Source: Paraphaeosphaeria minitans (lineage: Eukaryota; Ascomycota; Dothideomycetes; Pleosporales; Didymosphaeriaceae). Taken from it: a stretch of 64,000 nucleotides of DNA. Made by a program: the position numbers and the translations under genes. Below the pieces are notes generated by a model. It was not told the DNA's origin, did no database searches, and was given only the letters and a program-made list of their open reading frames with translations. Position 1 is the first letter of the stretch. Every line of letters starts with the position of its first letter. Below are positions 31,921 to 44,637 of this stretch, piece after piece. The stretch lies in the NCBI GenBank assembly GCA_015832175.1, contig WJXW01000001.1, positions 930,001 to 994,000 on the forward strand. Direction: 5' to 3'.

Positions 31921-34900
31921 TTATTATACTCGTATTTTACAGATTTAATAGCCTTTTAAATCTATTAAACTACTAATAAGTAAAAGCCTTTATGAGGCTA
32001 TCTACTAGAATTTTACTAGTTAGAAGATATTCTATTTAAAACAATTTTTTTATATACTCTTACTATAACTATATATTCTAAATATCTATATAGCGCAGTT
32101 AAGTAGTAATTCTTTTATTCTTTCTAATTACTAAATAAATAGTTTAAAGATTGTTACAATAAACTTTCTATAAAGGTCCTAGATCTAGAGTAAGCTTAGT
32201 AAAGAATCTTTTAATTACTATAGCTTTTTTACTTATATATTTAAGCTCTAGAAGCTCTACTTCTGTTATTAAAGTAGTAATTATATTCTGTTAAGCTACT
32301 TTCTATAGGATAGCTCCTCTAAATAATAGGATAATATATCTATAGGAAGATCGCCGTAATATTAGATTATTAGCGAAAGAGGCATCTCTATATATTAGTA
32401 GATTAGGTCTATTATAGCTACTAAAGACTACAGCCTACTATCTAGTTTAATAGAGGTAAAGGATTATGTAATTAATAGCAGCAAAGTGTTCTTTGCTTAG
32501 ATTTGTTAGAAAGTGTAATAGCTTTAACACTGTAAAGACTATATCTAGGCGTAGCATAATTACTGTGTAGAGAGCTAATCCTACCTCTTTTTAAAAGAGC
32601 TTTATTTCTTAAGAAGTGGCTTCTTTTATACTTGGAATAAGATTTTCTACTAATAGAGGTGTAGAAGGGAAGCTCCTAGAGTTTAAAAGATTAAACTTTT
32701 TTATAATCTTATTAATATAGGTATTATAGACTAGAGAAATTAATCTTGCTTCTCTATCCCTAATTACTTAAACACCTAGGAACTACTCTACTAGTCCTTT
32801 TAATTTAATCTTTATATTTATTCGCAATCTTCTTTTAAAAATCTAGGGCTTCTTTCTCTTTACTCTTGTAATAGAGAAGAAGAATGTTGTTAATATAAAA
32901 TAAAATAATAATACTTTAATTACTATTAAAGAAAAGGCATAGCTCTTTTAGCGAAGCTAAAAGTGTATAAGATTAAAGTAATTCTGCAAATTTCTTATAC
33001 TAAAGAAGTGGTAAATCTCTTAAGCTATATAAAGCTAAATTTAATCTTATATACTTTCTTAGCTTTTTAAAACTATTAGGTAATTCACAAGTTACTAGAT
33101 TAGCGACTATAATAAAAGTATTTAGAAACGCTCCTACTATATTAAATTATAAGATTTCTAGATTAAATTCTACAGCTAGAGCTATAGCTAATTAAAAAGA
33201 TCTTACTACTAGGGTAGTAGTATAGGTAAAGTAGAGAGTATTCTTTTTCTAAAGATCTCCTTTTATAATAATTTAAGCTTTGCACTTTTTAAAGTATCTG
33301 TTTTAATTAAACTTATAGGTAAAGACCTACTTTAAAGGGAGTAGTTACTCTAACATCTTTAATTATTTAATCTCTATCTAGGTACCTTTATCTTGTAAAG
33401 TTAAGATCTCCTTATAAGCAGTAAGGAGGAATAGCTTTCTATATAGATAATTATAAAGGTATTTCTATAGGGTTAGCTCTAGTGTAAGCTCGTCTCTGTA
33501 AGTCTAAGCTGTATAAGACGCTCTAGGCGCCTTTCTAAGTATAGAAGTGAATACTATTTCATTTAGTGTAATATATTCTTTTTACTTAGACTAGGCCTTT
33601 GCTACTTCTAGTATTAACGTGTGCTTTAATATTATATTAAAATTACTTTAAAAATAATTAGTAATTAGTGTATAAGCACCTAGCTTCCACCTACCCCCTA
33701 GCTAATTATTCTAATTATTTTACTTCCTTAATCTTTGCAATAGCAGATAGTAATTTATTAGTTAGTTAATTTCTAGTGCTTTACTATAATTTCGCCTACT
33801 TATTCTACTTACCTCTAGATAGATCTACCTTCGCCTTTAGCGCGCTAGTAGGTTATCTACTTTATTTAGCGTAATTAAGTTATTTGCGCTAGATTAATTA
33901 GTAACCTAATTAGTTTCTACTAATAAATAGGGTATTAAATCCCTAGATTCTAGCAGGCCAGCTCTCCTAGTAGTATTCTAGTGGCTACTAGATATCTATT
34001 AATCGCTTAATAGATCACCCCTAAGATTACCTAGCTCTAGTATCTAATTAGGGATTATAAGTTCTATGCTTCCTTTTCTACTTAAGTAAATTTTTAGCTA
34101 CTAGGTAGCTAAGCCTACAGCTTACTTAGTAGTAAGTACCTTAGGTTCTTAATTACTTAGCTAGCCTACTTTGCTTTTAATTACTTAAGGGTTACTTATA
34201 GGTTTAGTAGTAGTTCTTATATACTTATTTATTTTAGAAAGAATATTAAGCGTGTTTTTATACGCTTCTTCTAGATTATTTAGCTCTCCTTCTTAGAGGC
34301 TTTCTACTATTTTTAACACTTCTATCTTTAGAATAGATTATTTCTCTAATCTTTTATAAAATAAGAACTTATTAAACCTTACATTTTGTGTGGTAATTAC
34401 CTAATTAAGCTAGGGAATCTATATTTAGTAGATATTAGAGGCTTTATAGCCTACTAGGTATCTAATATAGCCCCTAGGATTTACTATAAATCCTCTTCTA
34501 TCTTGCCTAGCTATATACTTCTAATTTAAAGGGTAAGCTTAGCAGCTACAGGTATAGACAGTACTCTAGTTTAGACAAAAATTAGCTGTCCTATATTATA
34601 TTTTTACTAGTTTAAAATAATAAAAATATTATCTAAACTAAGCATCTAACAATTTATTAGGTAATTAATAGCCTAATACTATCCTAGGAACTAATCTTTA
34701 GAGCTAGCATACCGCTTATATAATCTTAGGCCAGAGATTTAATAGTAGATTTACGCTTATTTGCATTTTAATTACTTTTATTATAAGCTCTTAGCCTACT
34801 CTTTCTATAGCGCTATTAGGCTTATACGTATAGGGTAGTAGTCTACTAATTATCATTTCTTCCTAATTAGCCTAAAATTTATACTAGGATTTCCCTCTCT

Positions 34901-35103
34901 ATAGAAGTGTTACTATATTATTGTCCTAGTGGATTTTTATAATTTAAAGCTCGTATTTTATATTAATAAGAGCTAAGAAATCCTACTATACTTTTATTAT
35001 CTTAGAAAGTGTCTTTGTTCTAAGATTAAAAACGTAAGGTTTCTTACTAAAATCTTCTTTAATTAGCAAAAACTAGTTTTCTCTATTTTAAGCAGTGGGC
35101 ATA

Positions 35104-35319
35104 TGTAAGGTCTAGTTATAGGCAATAGTACTTGCTTTACATTAGGAAGGACAGTGAAAGGATAACTCTAGTAATATTAATAAAATAATACTTGTCTTGT
35201 ATTAAGTTAACGCGCGGCGTAGGTTTTACGCAGCTAGCTCGCTTAGCGTATAGACCCTCTATAAGGCCTTGGCGCTAGATACTACAACACTATAATAATA
35301 TTGTAATCTACCCGTTACA
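35104..35319 (-). repeat. Gyp-2 solo LTR (216 bp)
   Basis: This is the reverse complement of the Gyp-2 LTR. It begins TGTAAGGTCTAG and ends CCCGTTACA, with no internal element sequence. The 5-bp TSD GCATA flanks it at 35099-35103 and 35320-35324. It is closest to the third tandem Gyp-2 LTR (45668-45883): both have a cgcgcg(g/t)-type block where copies 1 and 2 read cgccgcgccc. It marks an insertion followed by LTR-LTR recombination. Confidence 0.93.
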
Positions 35320-36087
35320 GCATATTAAATAGATCTTAGGATAATAAGTAAAATGGCCTAGATAATTATTCTCTAGGTCTCTTAGAGATTACCTAGGTTA
35401 CGTGTATAGTAGTATAGTGCTCGTATTTCTTTCTTAATATTCTAGTAATCTTTACACCTTAGGCTGTAGTTACTAGAGCTTATAGGACTCTACTTTCTAT
35501 ATACCCTACTTAAAGGTGCTAGAGGTCCTTAGAATCTAATCTCTTAATATTAACCTAGGATAATTCTTTAGTAGTTACACTTATAATAATTAGATAAGAG
35601 TAGATTAGCTTATATTATAGGAAAGTAAAGTTATGCTCGCATCTTAGGTCTACTAAAATAATACTTTATTCTAGGCTTCTAATCCTAAGAGTGTAATTTA
35701 AACTAAAGTACTAAATCTTTGCTTTCTTTAAACAAGCTTCTAATATAATATTTATATAAAAGCCTTTTACTACTCTTACTCTTTAGAGCAGCAAATCTTC
35801 TATAAATCTCTTATTTTTCCTATATAAAGCATTCTTAATTAGTCTATTACTAATTCCTAAGATTAGGAGGCTTTATATACTTACCTCTACACTCTTGTTT
35901 AATAATTAAAACGTCCTAGGAATAAGTCTTTTGTAATTATTAACTAGGTAAACTGCTATAGCACTATCTAGTATTATATATTCTAATAAAGGATAAGCGT
36001 TAGAATATAGAGTAGAGTAGACACCTAATGCTTTATTATCTATAGGCAGATTAAATAGGTTTAGTAAAGTAGTAGTAATACTACTAG

Positions 36088-36473
36088 TGTCTGTATAGTT
36101 TATTGTACAAATAGCACTAAGTAAAATAGGGGCCTACCTACTTATAGGGACCCGCACAAGGACCCACTACTTAGGTTAGCGCTAAGAGGTAGAGACTTTA
36201 TAAGGCCCTACCTACCTATAAGGACCTGCACAAGGACCCACTACTTAGGTTAGCGCTAAGAGGCAGAGACTTTATAAGGCCCTGCCTACCTATAAGGACC
36301 TGCATAAGGACCCCCTACTTAGGTTAGCGCTAAGAGGCAGAGACTTTATAAGGTTCTTAGTGCTTCTTTGTACAATAGACTAGACGTAATTAATTAAACC
36401 TACTTCTTACCCTTTGCACGATAGTATACTATTAACCCTTAAATGCTTAATTGCAAATTAAGCCAAACCAACA
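36088..36473 (+). repeat. Cop-2 solo LTR (386 bp)
   Basis: This solo LTR runs TGTCTGTATAG to AAGCCAAACCAACA, with the TSD ACTAG at 36083-36087 and 36474-36478. It fixes the true ends of the Cop-2 LTR for the whole window. It carries three 74-bp units (36132-36353), the most of any copy here. Confidence 0.94.
36132..36353 (+). repeat. 74-bp tandem unit, three copies
   Basis: There are three units of 74 bp, each starting cc(c/t)(a/g)cctac and containing gcgctaagaggcagagac near the end. The same unit occurs once in the LTR at 20450, twice at 27450, 30184 and 50772, and about one and a half times in the 62570 fragment. It therefore varies in number within the LTR, and LTR lengths of 238, 312 and 386 bp follow exactly. 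Confidence 0.92.
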
Positions 36474-37447
36474 ACTAGGATACTTAATAGTCCTAGTAGA
36501 GGATTATTTTTTATTCTATCCTGCCTTTGTAATTACATTATAAAGGTTTAACTACTTAAGCTACTTAAGTTAATTAAGAATCTCTAATTTTTCTTTATTA
36601 GTGAGATTAAATAATAATATTCTATCCTAGGGTAATTTAGCTATTGCGGTTTAAAGTCTTTAGCGCTCTATTAGTTTCTACCTATAAGTATAGGGCTTAT
36701 AGGGACAGTTTAGTTGTTTCTTTGTCTAATTAGACAAACTAGAACTATTAGAGTTAGTAGATTGTCTTAATAATCTATTAAAAGTGGCGAATACCCCACT
36801 TATTTTATTAGAACTAGATTAGATTAAATACTCCTAAATAAGCGCTAAAAATACCTTCCCTAGATTATTTAGCGTAATCTAATTCTGTCCTAGCGTCTTA
36901 TCCTAGATTAGCTGTTAGTTTATTAATTAGGCCTAATCTAGTGCTATACGCGCGGCAATTATATCTAGGAAATCTTAGGTGGTAAGTAGTCTGCGAATTT
37001 CGCTAATTAAGTAGGTCTTTGCTTTTTAATAGAGAAGCTACCACTTTTTAAACTAGGTCTTAGAACTTTATCTTACCTACTTAGCCTTCTTAAGATAAGC
37101 GTAGTATAAAGCTTAAATATTATTTTGTGTAGCTCCTTTATTTAGTGCGAGATCTTCCTTTAAAAGTTAAATTAGAAACTAAAGCGTAGTATAGCGTGTA
37201 TTAACTAGAGTGATTATAGCAGGAGTAAGTAGATTAGGTAATACTATAGTGTTTACCTAAGTCTAGAGATTCTATATCTTAGTATAGTCTACTTACTAGT
37301 CGAAAACTACTACTCTATATTCTGCTATTTGTAAAGGAAAGCTTTCCTTATCTATTTTATACTTAGTAAGCTCTACTTTATATAATTAAATACTCGCTAT
37401 ACAGGCTGTATCCGCAATTAGTAATAGTTTCTATAGGAGTAGAGGTT

Positions 37448-37915
37448 TGTTAGGATCTAAAATCCACATAATGGCAGAAAGCTGGTTTTGTACCTAGTGG
37501 GCGCGTAGCAAGGATTAAGCGGGGATTTAAGGCTGGCTACGCCTTAAACAAAGGAGTTACGTAACTACTCTCTACAGAGCGCTTAATTACTCTATACTAG
37601 AGCATAACATACGTGACCGCTCTCTACAGAGCGCTTAATTGCTCTGTACTAGAGTATAACACACGTAACCGCTCTCTATAAAGCGCTCCCTATAGAGCGG
37701 ACTTTACTTAGTATATAGAAACGCAAAGATAGACTCTCTATACTTATATTTAATCTATTTATTAATCTATTGTTTAGATTCTAGTAGACTAAATTGTTAA
37801 CTTGTTACACTTTGTAAGATACTATTATATTAATAAAACTTTCTACCTTCTGTAAGTACTCCTGCCTAAGAACTAACTTTAACCCTTTAAGACTAGCTAC
37901 CTTCTTAGATTTAAC
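37448..37915 (+). repeat. Gyp-1 C 5' LTR (468 bp)
   Basis: It runs TGTTAGGATC to TTTAACA after the TSD AGGTT. The U3 part has about two and a half copies of a 52-bp unit built on ctctctacagagcgcttaat (about 37570-37700), with short internal palindromes such as gagcgctc. This U3 type is also found in E-left and E-right (416 bp, one unit fewer). Confidence 0.92.
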
Positions 37916-39760
37916 ATCTTAAACACCCTTAATATAAGTATTTTACAAACTCCTACTTCTTCCACAGCTTTAGGTGCTGCTAAGATTACTCTTATAAAAG
38001 ATAGTAGTAAAGCGTATAAACCTAATCTCTATTTTAGTAAATAATCTTAAACTAATATCTAAATTCTTTAGTTAGACCTCTACTTCTTTAACTTAGACAA
38101 ACCCTTTAAAGATAAGAAAAAAGTTATCTTTGTAGTAATATACATGCAAAGAGATATAGGATTATAGATCTATCTCTACCTTAAAAAGTACCTAGGAATA
38201 GACTATAATAACAATAACAACAATTACGCAAAGGAGCACGCTAATATAGTTAACATTATTAAAGATTATAATAACTTTAAGAAATGCTTTAAATAACTCT
38301 TTAAGATTGCTATTAAGGACTCTATTACAAAAGTAAAGATTTAGACTATAACTTAGAAATAATTAGTAGCTAAGTACACAGCTAAGTTTCGTAGATACGC
38401 TATATAGCTTAACTAGGACAATAAATCTCTCTAGGACATATACAAATAAGGACTTAAATAGAAACTATATAAGAAACTCTTACGTAGTAGTGCGCGAATT
38501 ACTAACCTTAAGAAACTATACAAAGAAACTATTAGAATTAATAAAAAATAGTTTTTATTGCAATAAGAGCTCTACTAAAACTCTAAAGTAATAAGCTTTA
38601 GACAATTAGTAAAAGTGGTTTATAAGAACCCTATTAGAATTATCTAAAAGCAATAGCTAAGGAACTACTAGAGATATAAACTAATAGAAGACGTCTAGTT
38701 TAACTACTTAGGCAAAGGAAAAGGAGAAAGGATAGGCCCTAAGCAGCCTAATAAACGTGTCTCTAATAGAAGTTAATAACTAATAACTAAGACCTATAAA
38801 TGCTTTACATGTAGTAAACTAGGCTATATAGCTAGAAACTGTAGATTAAAGAACAAAGTCTATTAAACTAAGTTAAATATACTAACTATTAAGGACTAAA
38901 AACCTAATAAGGAATAGGAGGTTATTATAACGCTATTTAGTTACTAACGCGTTACGCTAGAACAAAGTAAGTAATTAGATTTACCTAACTTATAATTATA
39001 CGAAGATCTAGAAGACAACTCTAATGTATACCATAACGTAAAAGACGTAGAAGAGATACTAAGATCTTCTATTTCTTACTTACAAAGTAGGCGGAAAGAA
39101 GACAACCCTATATTACCTAAGTATAAACCAAATGTTTAGGACTACATAGAACCCTACGAAAATGAGAAGTTAGACTACGTACTAAAGTACTATCTAGACT
39201 ACTAAAATCCTACACACTAATTCTATATATAGACGTATTGCAAAGAACTAATATACACATAATATAAGATAGAGAAAGAGGAGAATAAGAAATAACCTAA
39301 AAGGAAACTGCGCTATAGATAGATATAGATAGACTACCCTATTACAGCTTATAATAAATACCTCTAGGATAAATAATAAGTAAAATACTTTCCTTACCTT
39401 ACGCTAAAGGGTAATAAATGCTATAATATACTTATTAATAAAGACTATATATAACTGTACTAGTATATATATCTAAACTAAGACTGCGAATATTACTATA
39501 TAGCTAAACACTTAGACAGCTTTATAAACTACCCTACGCAGAAGTAATAATAGAACTACTAATTTAACTAGTACACAGGAATAGTAAAGACTGTAGAAGG
39601 AGAAATAGTAGAACATTCTTATAAAAAAAAAAGACAATCTACATAAACTATATACTTAAAAATAATAATAGAAGCAGATGCTTAGAAGCGTATACTAGGC
39701 ACTAGAACTTAACTATAACCTACACAAATAGATGTCTTTTTTAGGCCTAAACTTAGACGA
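37916..39760 (+). pseudogene. Gyp-1 C gag, RIP-degraded
   Basis: This is the degraded gag of copy C, collinear with 1778-3640 of copy A. The zinc knuckle lies at 38801-38842, with the third ligand again Tyr (for His) and the glycine after the second Cys changed to Ser. A deletion around 39150 removes a segment present in copy A. It makes the spacing between this knuckle and the reverse transcriptase box a multiple of three (2097), which in copy A it is not. Start and end are approximate. Confidence 0.82.
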
Positions 39761-42700
39761 GAAAACACCTTTATTAAATTAAATGCTATAGTAAGCATAG
39801 TATTAGTTAAGCTACTAGTACAGCTTAAAGGAATATAGGCTTAAGCTCTTATAAACTTAGGAGTAGAAAGGAACTTTATATCTTATTAGATAGTAAGATA
39901 AGCAGGACTCGTAATATTAGAGAAAAAAGTATCCTATATTATCTATATTGCGAATAGATCCCTAATGCCTAAGACACCTTAAATATACTAGGAGGTTACT
40001 ACCACAATAATAGTCTAAGGATATAAAGAGGAACTTACCTTAGATATCTTACTAGGATCTAAGTATAAGTTAGTCTTAGGATTACTTTAGTTAACAATAC
40101 ACAACCCGCAGATTAACTAGGGTACAAAGAAAATATTATTTAAACGCTGTAATTATATATTGTAAGTAAAGCCTATATATTAACTAAAAATAATAGTAGA
40201 TAAGGGAGTTATTAACAACATAATACTGTAATAGATAGTTAAAAAACAGAAGCACACCTTAGCAGACGCTAGTAGGAACTACTAGATTAAGAAGCGCAAG
40301 AAAGAGGATAATAGTACACCCCTCACCTTACTAAGAGAGTACAGGAAATAGACACATATATTTATAAAAAAGGAAGGAAAAGCAAACCTACTTAAATATT
40401 AACCCTACGATCTTACAATAGACCTAGAAGAAGGAAAGACGCTACCCTTTAGACTACTATATAGTAAGATAGGAGAAGAACTCCTTAAAGAACATAATTT
40501 TATTAAGACAAATCTTAAGAAAGGATATATATAACTATTAAAATCACTAGTAGTAAGCCCTTTCATGTTTGTTAAGAAAAAGGATAAATTAGATAGACTA
40601 TATATTAACTACTAATAACTTAACAACATAATAATAAAAAACTAATATCTACTACTAAATATTATAGAGTTACAAGATTAACCATCCTAAGCTAAGATAT
40701 TTACAATAATAGATCTAAGAGACAGTTACCACCTTATAGAAATTAAGAAAAGTAAAGAATAGAAAATAGCGTTTTAATTACGCTACAAGCTATTTAAATA
40801 CAAGATTATGCCTTTTAGACTTACAAACACACTAGCAGCTTTTATAGCACTTATTAACAACATACTCTATAAATATCTAGACATATTTATTATCGCGTAT
40901 ATAGACAATATCCTTATCTTTTCTAAAAACAAATTAGACCACACTAAGCACGTATAGATAGTACTAAAAGCACTAGATAAAGTATGCCTTTACATTAAAC
41001 TTAAGAAATATAAGTTTAACGTTAAATAACTTAAATTCCTAGGACACATTATTACTATAGAAGGAATTAGAATAGCACTAAGTAAAGTTAAATATATTAA
41101 GAACTAGCTAATACTAAAAATAGCTAAGAATATCTAAGAATTCTTAAGATTCTGTAGATTTAATTAACAATTTATCTAAAATTACATAAAAGTTACAATA
41201 CCTTTAATAAATTTTACAAAGAAGGACATACCCTTTAAATAGATAGATAAGTGCGGAATGTTATTTTAACTCCTTAAGATAGTATATATTATAGAACCTA
41301 TTCTTGTTTATTTTAGAAGCGATAAACTACTACGCTTTAAAACAAACGCTAGCAATCTTACGCTAGGCGCCTACGCTAAATAAAAATATAATAGTAAATA
41401 GCACCTAATTACCTATTACTTATGCAAATTTAATAACGCTAAAACACAATATAACGTATATAATAAGGAACTCTACGCTATTGTTAAAGCCTTAAAGTAT
41501 TAGAGGATTTACGCGCTTAGTTGCTTAACGCTAGAAATCTATATAGATTATAAAAACCTTCTAAGGTTCACAATAACAAAAGAACTTACGCTATAATAAT
41601 AAAGATAGTTGTAAACTATAGGGCAGTATAAGTTTAAAATTATCTATATAGCGAGGAAAGAAAATAGTAGAGCAGACGCTCTTAGCTAACAAAGTAATCT
41701 AGTAAGAGAAAAAGTAAAAACCTTCTCTATAATCCTTTGCAAAGCTAAAGATAGATCTCTAGAACTAATAGTAGAACTAAATTAACTTTTAGTAATTAAC
41801 TAAGAAGTTCTAGAATATCTATAAATTAAGATTATCTAACAATACCACGATAACCCTATATACGGACACCTAGGCATTATGAAAATAATAGAACTTATCT
41901 AAAGGAATTACACTTTTAAAGGAATTAAGGAAGCTGTAATAATTATATCTATAAATATATAGAATGCTAGAGAAACAAACACAGCATATATCTTAAATAT
42001 AGAGAGATGTAAGCAATTAGAATACTAACAGCACTATAAAAAGATATTACTATAGATTTTATTATAGGAATTCTAAACTCTAAGGATCTAACAATAGGAA
42101 TTAAATATAATAGTATACTAGTAATAGTCTACTAACTAACTAAGTATATTAAGCTTATTTTATACCTTAAAAGAATAATAGTAAAGGAACTCGCTTCTTT
42201 TATCTTAGACTAACTAATTAGACACTACAGAATTCTAAAAATAATTATTAGCGACAGAGATAAGCTCTTTACGTTAAATTATTAGATAACGCTTATAGCA
42301 CTACTTAGAATAAAATGAAAACTATTAACAGCTTACTATCTATAAACTAATAGACAAATAGAATGTACGAACTAAACTATAGAAACGTACCTACGCATCT
42401 ACTGTAATAGTTAGAAAAATAACTAGGTTTTATTACTACCTATAGCACAGTTGGCCTATAATAACAAAGTATTAGTAGTATTAGGATATACACTATTCTA
42501 TGTAAACTAAGGAAGATACCTAGATCTCTTTAACTAACAATTTCCTATAACAATTAAAGCAAAAGAAGCTATAGATATAGGAGAAAATATAACGAAAATA
42601 CACTAACAACTCTAAAAAAATCTTAAGAAAGCTTAGCAGCAATTAATTTTATACTAAAATTAAAAACAAAAAATGGCACTTTAGCTAAAGAAGGGGGATA

Positions 42701-43085
42701 AAGCATATCTACTTACAAAGAACCTTTAAACTTAGAAAAAAAAACATAAGAAACTAGATTATATTAAGGTTAGACTATTTTATATTTCTAAGCAAATATT
42801 ACTAGTAAACTATAAGTTAGAACTACCGCTAGATGCAAAGATACACCTAGTATTTTACATATCACTACTGGAACTAGCAGACCCTAATACACTAGTTAAA
42901 ACCACCTTCTACTACTAGACTAAAGAAGAAAATAAATTTAAGGTTAAAAGAATTCTAGAATATAATTAGTATAATAACACATACCTTATTAAGTAGAAAG
43001 GTTACCTACATAGCGAAAACACCTAGGAACTAAAGAATAATTTAGGAAACTGTTAGCAAAAGATTAAGGAATTCTATTAGAAATA
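39761..43085 (+). pseudogene. Gyp-1 C pol, RIP-degraded and frameshifted
   Basis: This degraded protease, reverse transcriptase, RNase H, integrase and chromodomain are collinear with copy A. The reverse transcriptase box Tyr-Ile-Asp-Asn is at 40898-40909. A one-base deletion near 41940 (gtaataattat against ataataacttat in copy A) shifts the integrase out of frame with the reverse transcriptase. The chromodomain again shows a TAG (42994-42996) where Trp-Lys-Gly-Tyr is expected. All of this makes copy C dead. Confidence 0.88.
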
Positions 43086-43103
43086 TAAACATACCTAGGA
43101 GGA

Positions 43104-43574
43104 TTATAGTACTAACGCTATAGTATCTACTATATTAAGCGTTAACCATATTACTATAGAGTAACTAACAGTCGCTGTAGTAGTAAGATAATTAACAGTA
43201 TCTATATTTATGTCCTTACTATCTATAGTTATTTCTATAGCTAGGTATAACATTTTCTTATAAGTACACTCTTTAGCCTAAGCTAGTATCTTCTTATTTT
43301 ATAATAACTACACTATTAGGAGAGATAATGCCTTCTTATTCTTTTTAACCTTCTTCTTATACTTCTTGTAAGTCTTATCTAGTAACAACTAACTTATATT
43401 CACATAAAGACAACCTAAGTAAACCCATTTAGAACACTTTAAACCTAAATCTAGCATAACGTAGTAAATAGAACTTTTAAAACTATAGTTAATATAAAAG
43501 TTCTCTACAATAATATTAGCTTTTTAGATCTTACGACACAATTAATATTTTTAAATAGTAGAGTTACTAGGCAT
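43104..43574 (-). pseudogene. Gyp-1 C antisense Cys/coiled-coil ORF
   Basis: This minus-strand frame of 156 codons plus TAA starts ATG-CCT at 43574. It has exactly the same length as the E-left copy (51605-52075), with mostly synonymous or transition differences. Cys-Ser-Lys falls at residues 47-49, and the second Cys at residue 50 is changed (tgt to tgg). A Lys/Leu-rich helical region follows, then an acidic tail. It lies between the chromodomain and the 3' LTR, as in copy A. Internal stops are TAA/TAG only. Homology to the copy A ORF rests on the Met-Pro start, Cys spacing, length and place. No function is assigned. Confidence 0.66.
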
Positions 43575-43684
43575 AATGCTAATAGACATACTTATAGTAA
43601 GTAGGGTTAGTAGAATAGCTTACGTAACAATAGCTAAGGTCTAAACATGTAATTTAGGACAAATCTATAAAAGAGAGGGGATAA

Positions 43685-44153
43685 TGTTAGGATCTAAAAT
43701 CTACATAATAGCAAAAAGCTAGTTTTGTATCTAGTAGGCGTGTAGTAAGGATTAAGCGGGAATTTAAGGCTAGCTACGCCTTAAATAAAAAAGTTATATA
43801 ACTACTTTTTATAGAGCGCTTAATTGCTTTATACTAGAGCATAATATATATAACCGCTCTCTATAGAGCGCTTAATTACTCTGTACTAGAGTATAACACA
43901 CGTGACCGCTCTCTATAGAGCGCTCCCTATAGAGCGGACTTTGCTTAGTATATAGGAACATAAGGATGGACTCTTTATACTTATATTTAATCTGTTTATT
44001 AATCTATTATTTAGATTCTAGCAGACTAAATTATTAACTTATTATACTTCGCAAGATACTATTGTATTAATAAGACCTTCTACCTTCTGTAAGTACTCCT
44101 GCCTAAGAACCAACTTTAACCCTTTAGGACTAGCTACTCTCTTAGATTTAACA
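43685..44153 (+). repeat. Gyp-1 C 3' LTR (469 bp)
   Basis: It runs TGTTAGGATCTAAAATC to TTTAACA and matches the 5' LTR with transition differences and a one-base length difference. It is followed by the TSD AGGTT. The purine tract aaaagagagggga and taa lie directly before it. Confidence 0.93.
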
Positions 44154-44438
44154 AGGTTATTCTAGCTTTATATAATTAATTACTAGAGCGTTAATCGCCT
44201 TTAGGTTAATTTAGTTCTAGATTCCTTTTAAGTTTACTTAGAATTAAAGCTAGACAAACTAGTAAGGCTAGCTAGCGCAATTAACAAGCTGTACTTCTAC
44301 TATTTTAATAATTTTTATAATTAGAAATAGGTAGGATTATATTATAGAGAAGTTCTAAATAGAGTGTTATATAATAATTTAAGCGTTACTAAGTAGGTAG
44401 GGAGAATTATCCTACGTTCTAAGCGCTAGGCTTATAAC

Positions 44439-44632
44439 TATTATAGTAAAAAGGGCTTAAACTATTATAGGATATTTAGGAGTAGAGTTATAAAGAATAC
44501 AAATAGCTAATTATAGGAAAGGATGCTAAAAGGGCAGACCATATATAAAAGAAACAAGCCTCTTGGTAAGAATCCCGTAATATAAATTAGTGGATCCAGA
44601 AAGAATCACAAAAGTAAGTGTTTACTTTAATA
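44439..44632 (-). repeat. Cop-1 copy 2 5' LTR (194 bp)
   Basis: This is the reverse complement of the Cop-1 LTR, beginning TATTATAG (TGTTGTAG with two G-to-A changes) and ending TTTAATA. Its outer flank is TAAAG (44633-44637). The other end of this element is missing, so that TSD cannot be confirmed. Confidence 0.88.
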
Positions 44633-44637
44633 TAAAG

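Larger units (their letters stand above)
37448..44153 (+). mobile_element. Gyp-1 copy C, full-length Ty3/Gypsy element
   Basis: This is a complete Gyp-1 element of 6706 bp inside the minus Cop-1 copy. The LTRs are 37448-37915 (468 bp) and 43685-44153 (469 bp). The TSD AGGTT is at 37443-37447 and 44154-44158, and a primer purine tract (aaaagagagggga) precedes the 3' LTR. The left half of its LTR is unrelated to that of copy A, while the right half and internal region are shared. It carries the minus-strand antisense ORF before the 3' LTR. It was inserted after Cop-1 copy 2. Confidence 0.95.
31921..44320 (-). pseudogene. Cop-1 copy 2 gag-pol, interrupted
   Basis: This is the degraded gag-pol of the minus Cop-1 copy, running from gag start (about 44320) to RNase H end (about 31990). 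The RNase H end box is at 31985-32005, complementary to aaagcctttatgaggctatc. Reverse transcriptase is at about 32750-33500, with the Tyr-Ile-Asn-Asn box near 32895-32910. Integrase lies between about 34620 and 35560 and is split by the Gyp-2 solo LTR. The gag/protease part is split by the Cop-2 solo LTR and Gyp-1 C. Differences from copy 1 are overwhelmingly transitions. No function remains. Confidence 0.82.
30496..44632 (-). mobile_element. Cop-1 copy 2, nested, minus strand
   Basis: This second Cop-1 copy is in reverse orientation, missing its 3' LTR and the last roughly 320 internal bases, which were cut off at the Cop-2 junction at 30496. Pieces are 30496-35103, 35320-36087, 36474-37447 and 44154-44632. 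The interruptions are a Gyp-2 solo LTR (35104-35319, TSD GCATA), a Cop-2 solo LTR (36088-36473, TSD ACTAG) and full-length Gyp-1 C (37448-44153, TSD AGGTT). Each removal restores exact collinearity with copy 1. The 5' LTR is at 44439-44632. Confidence 0.9.
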
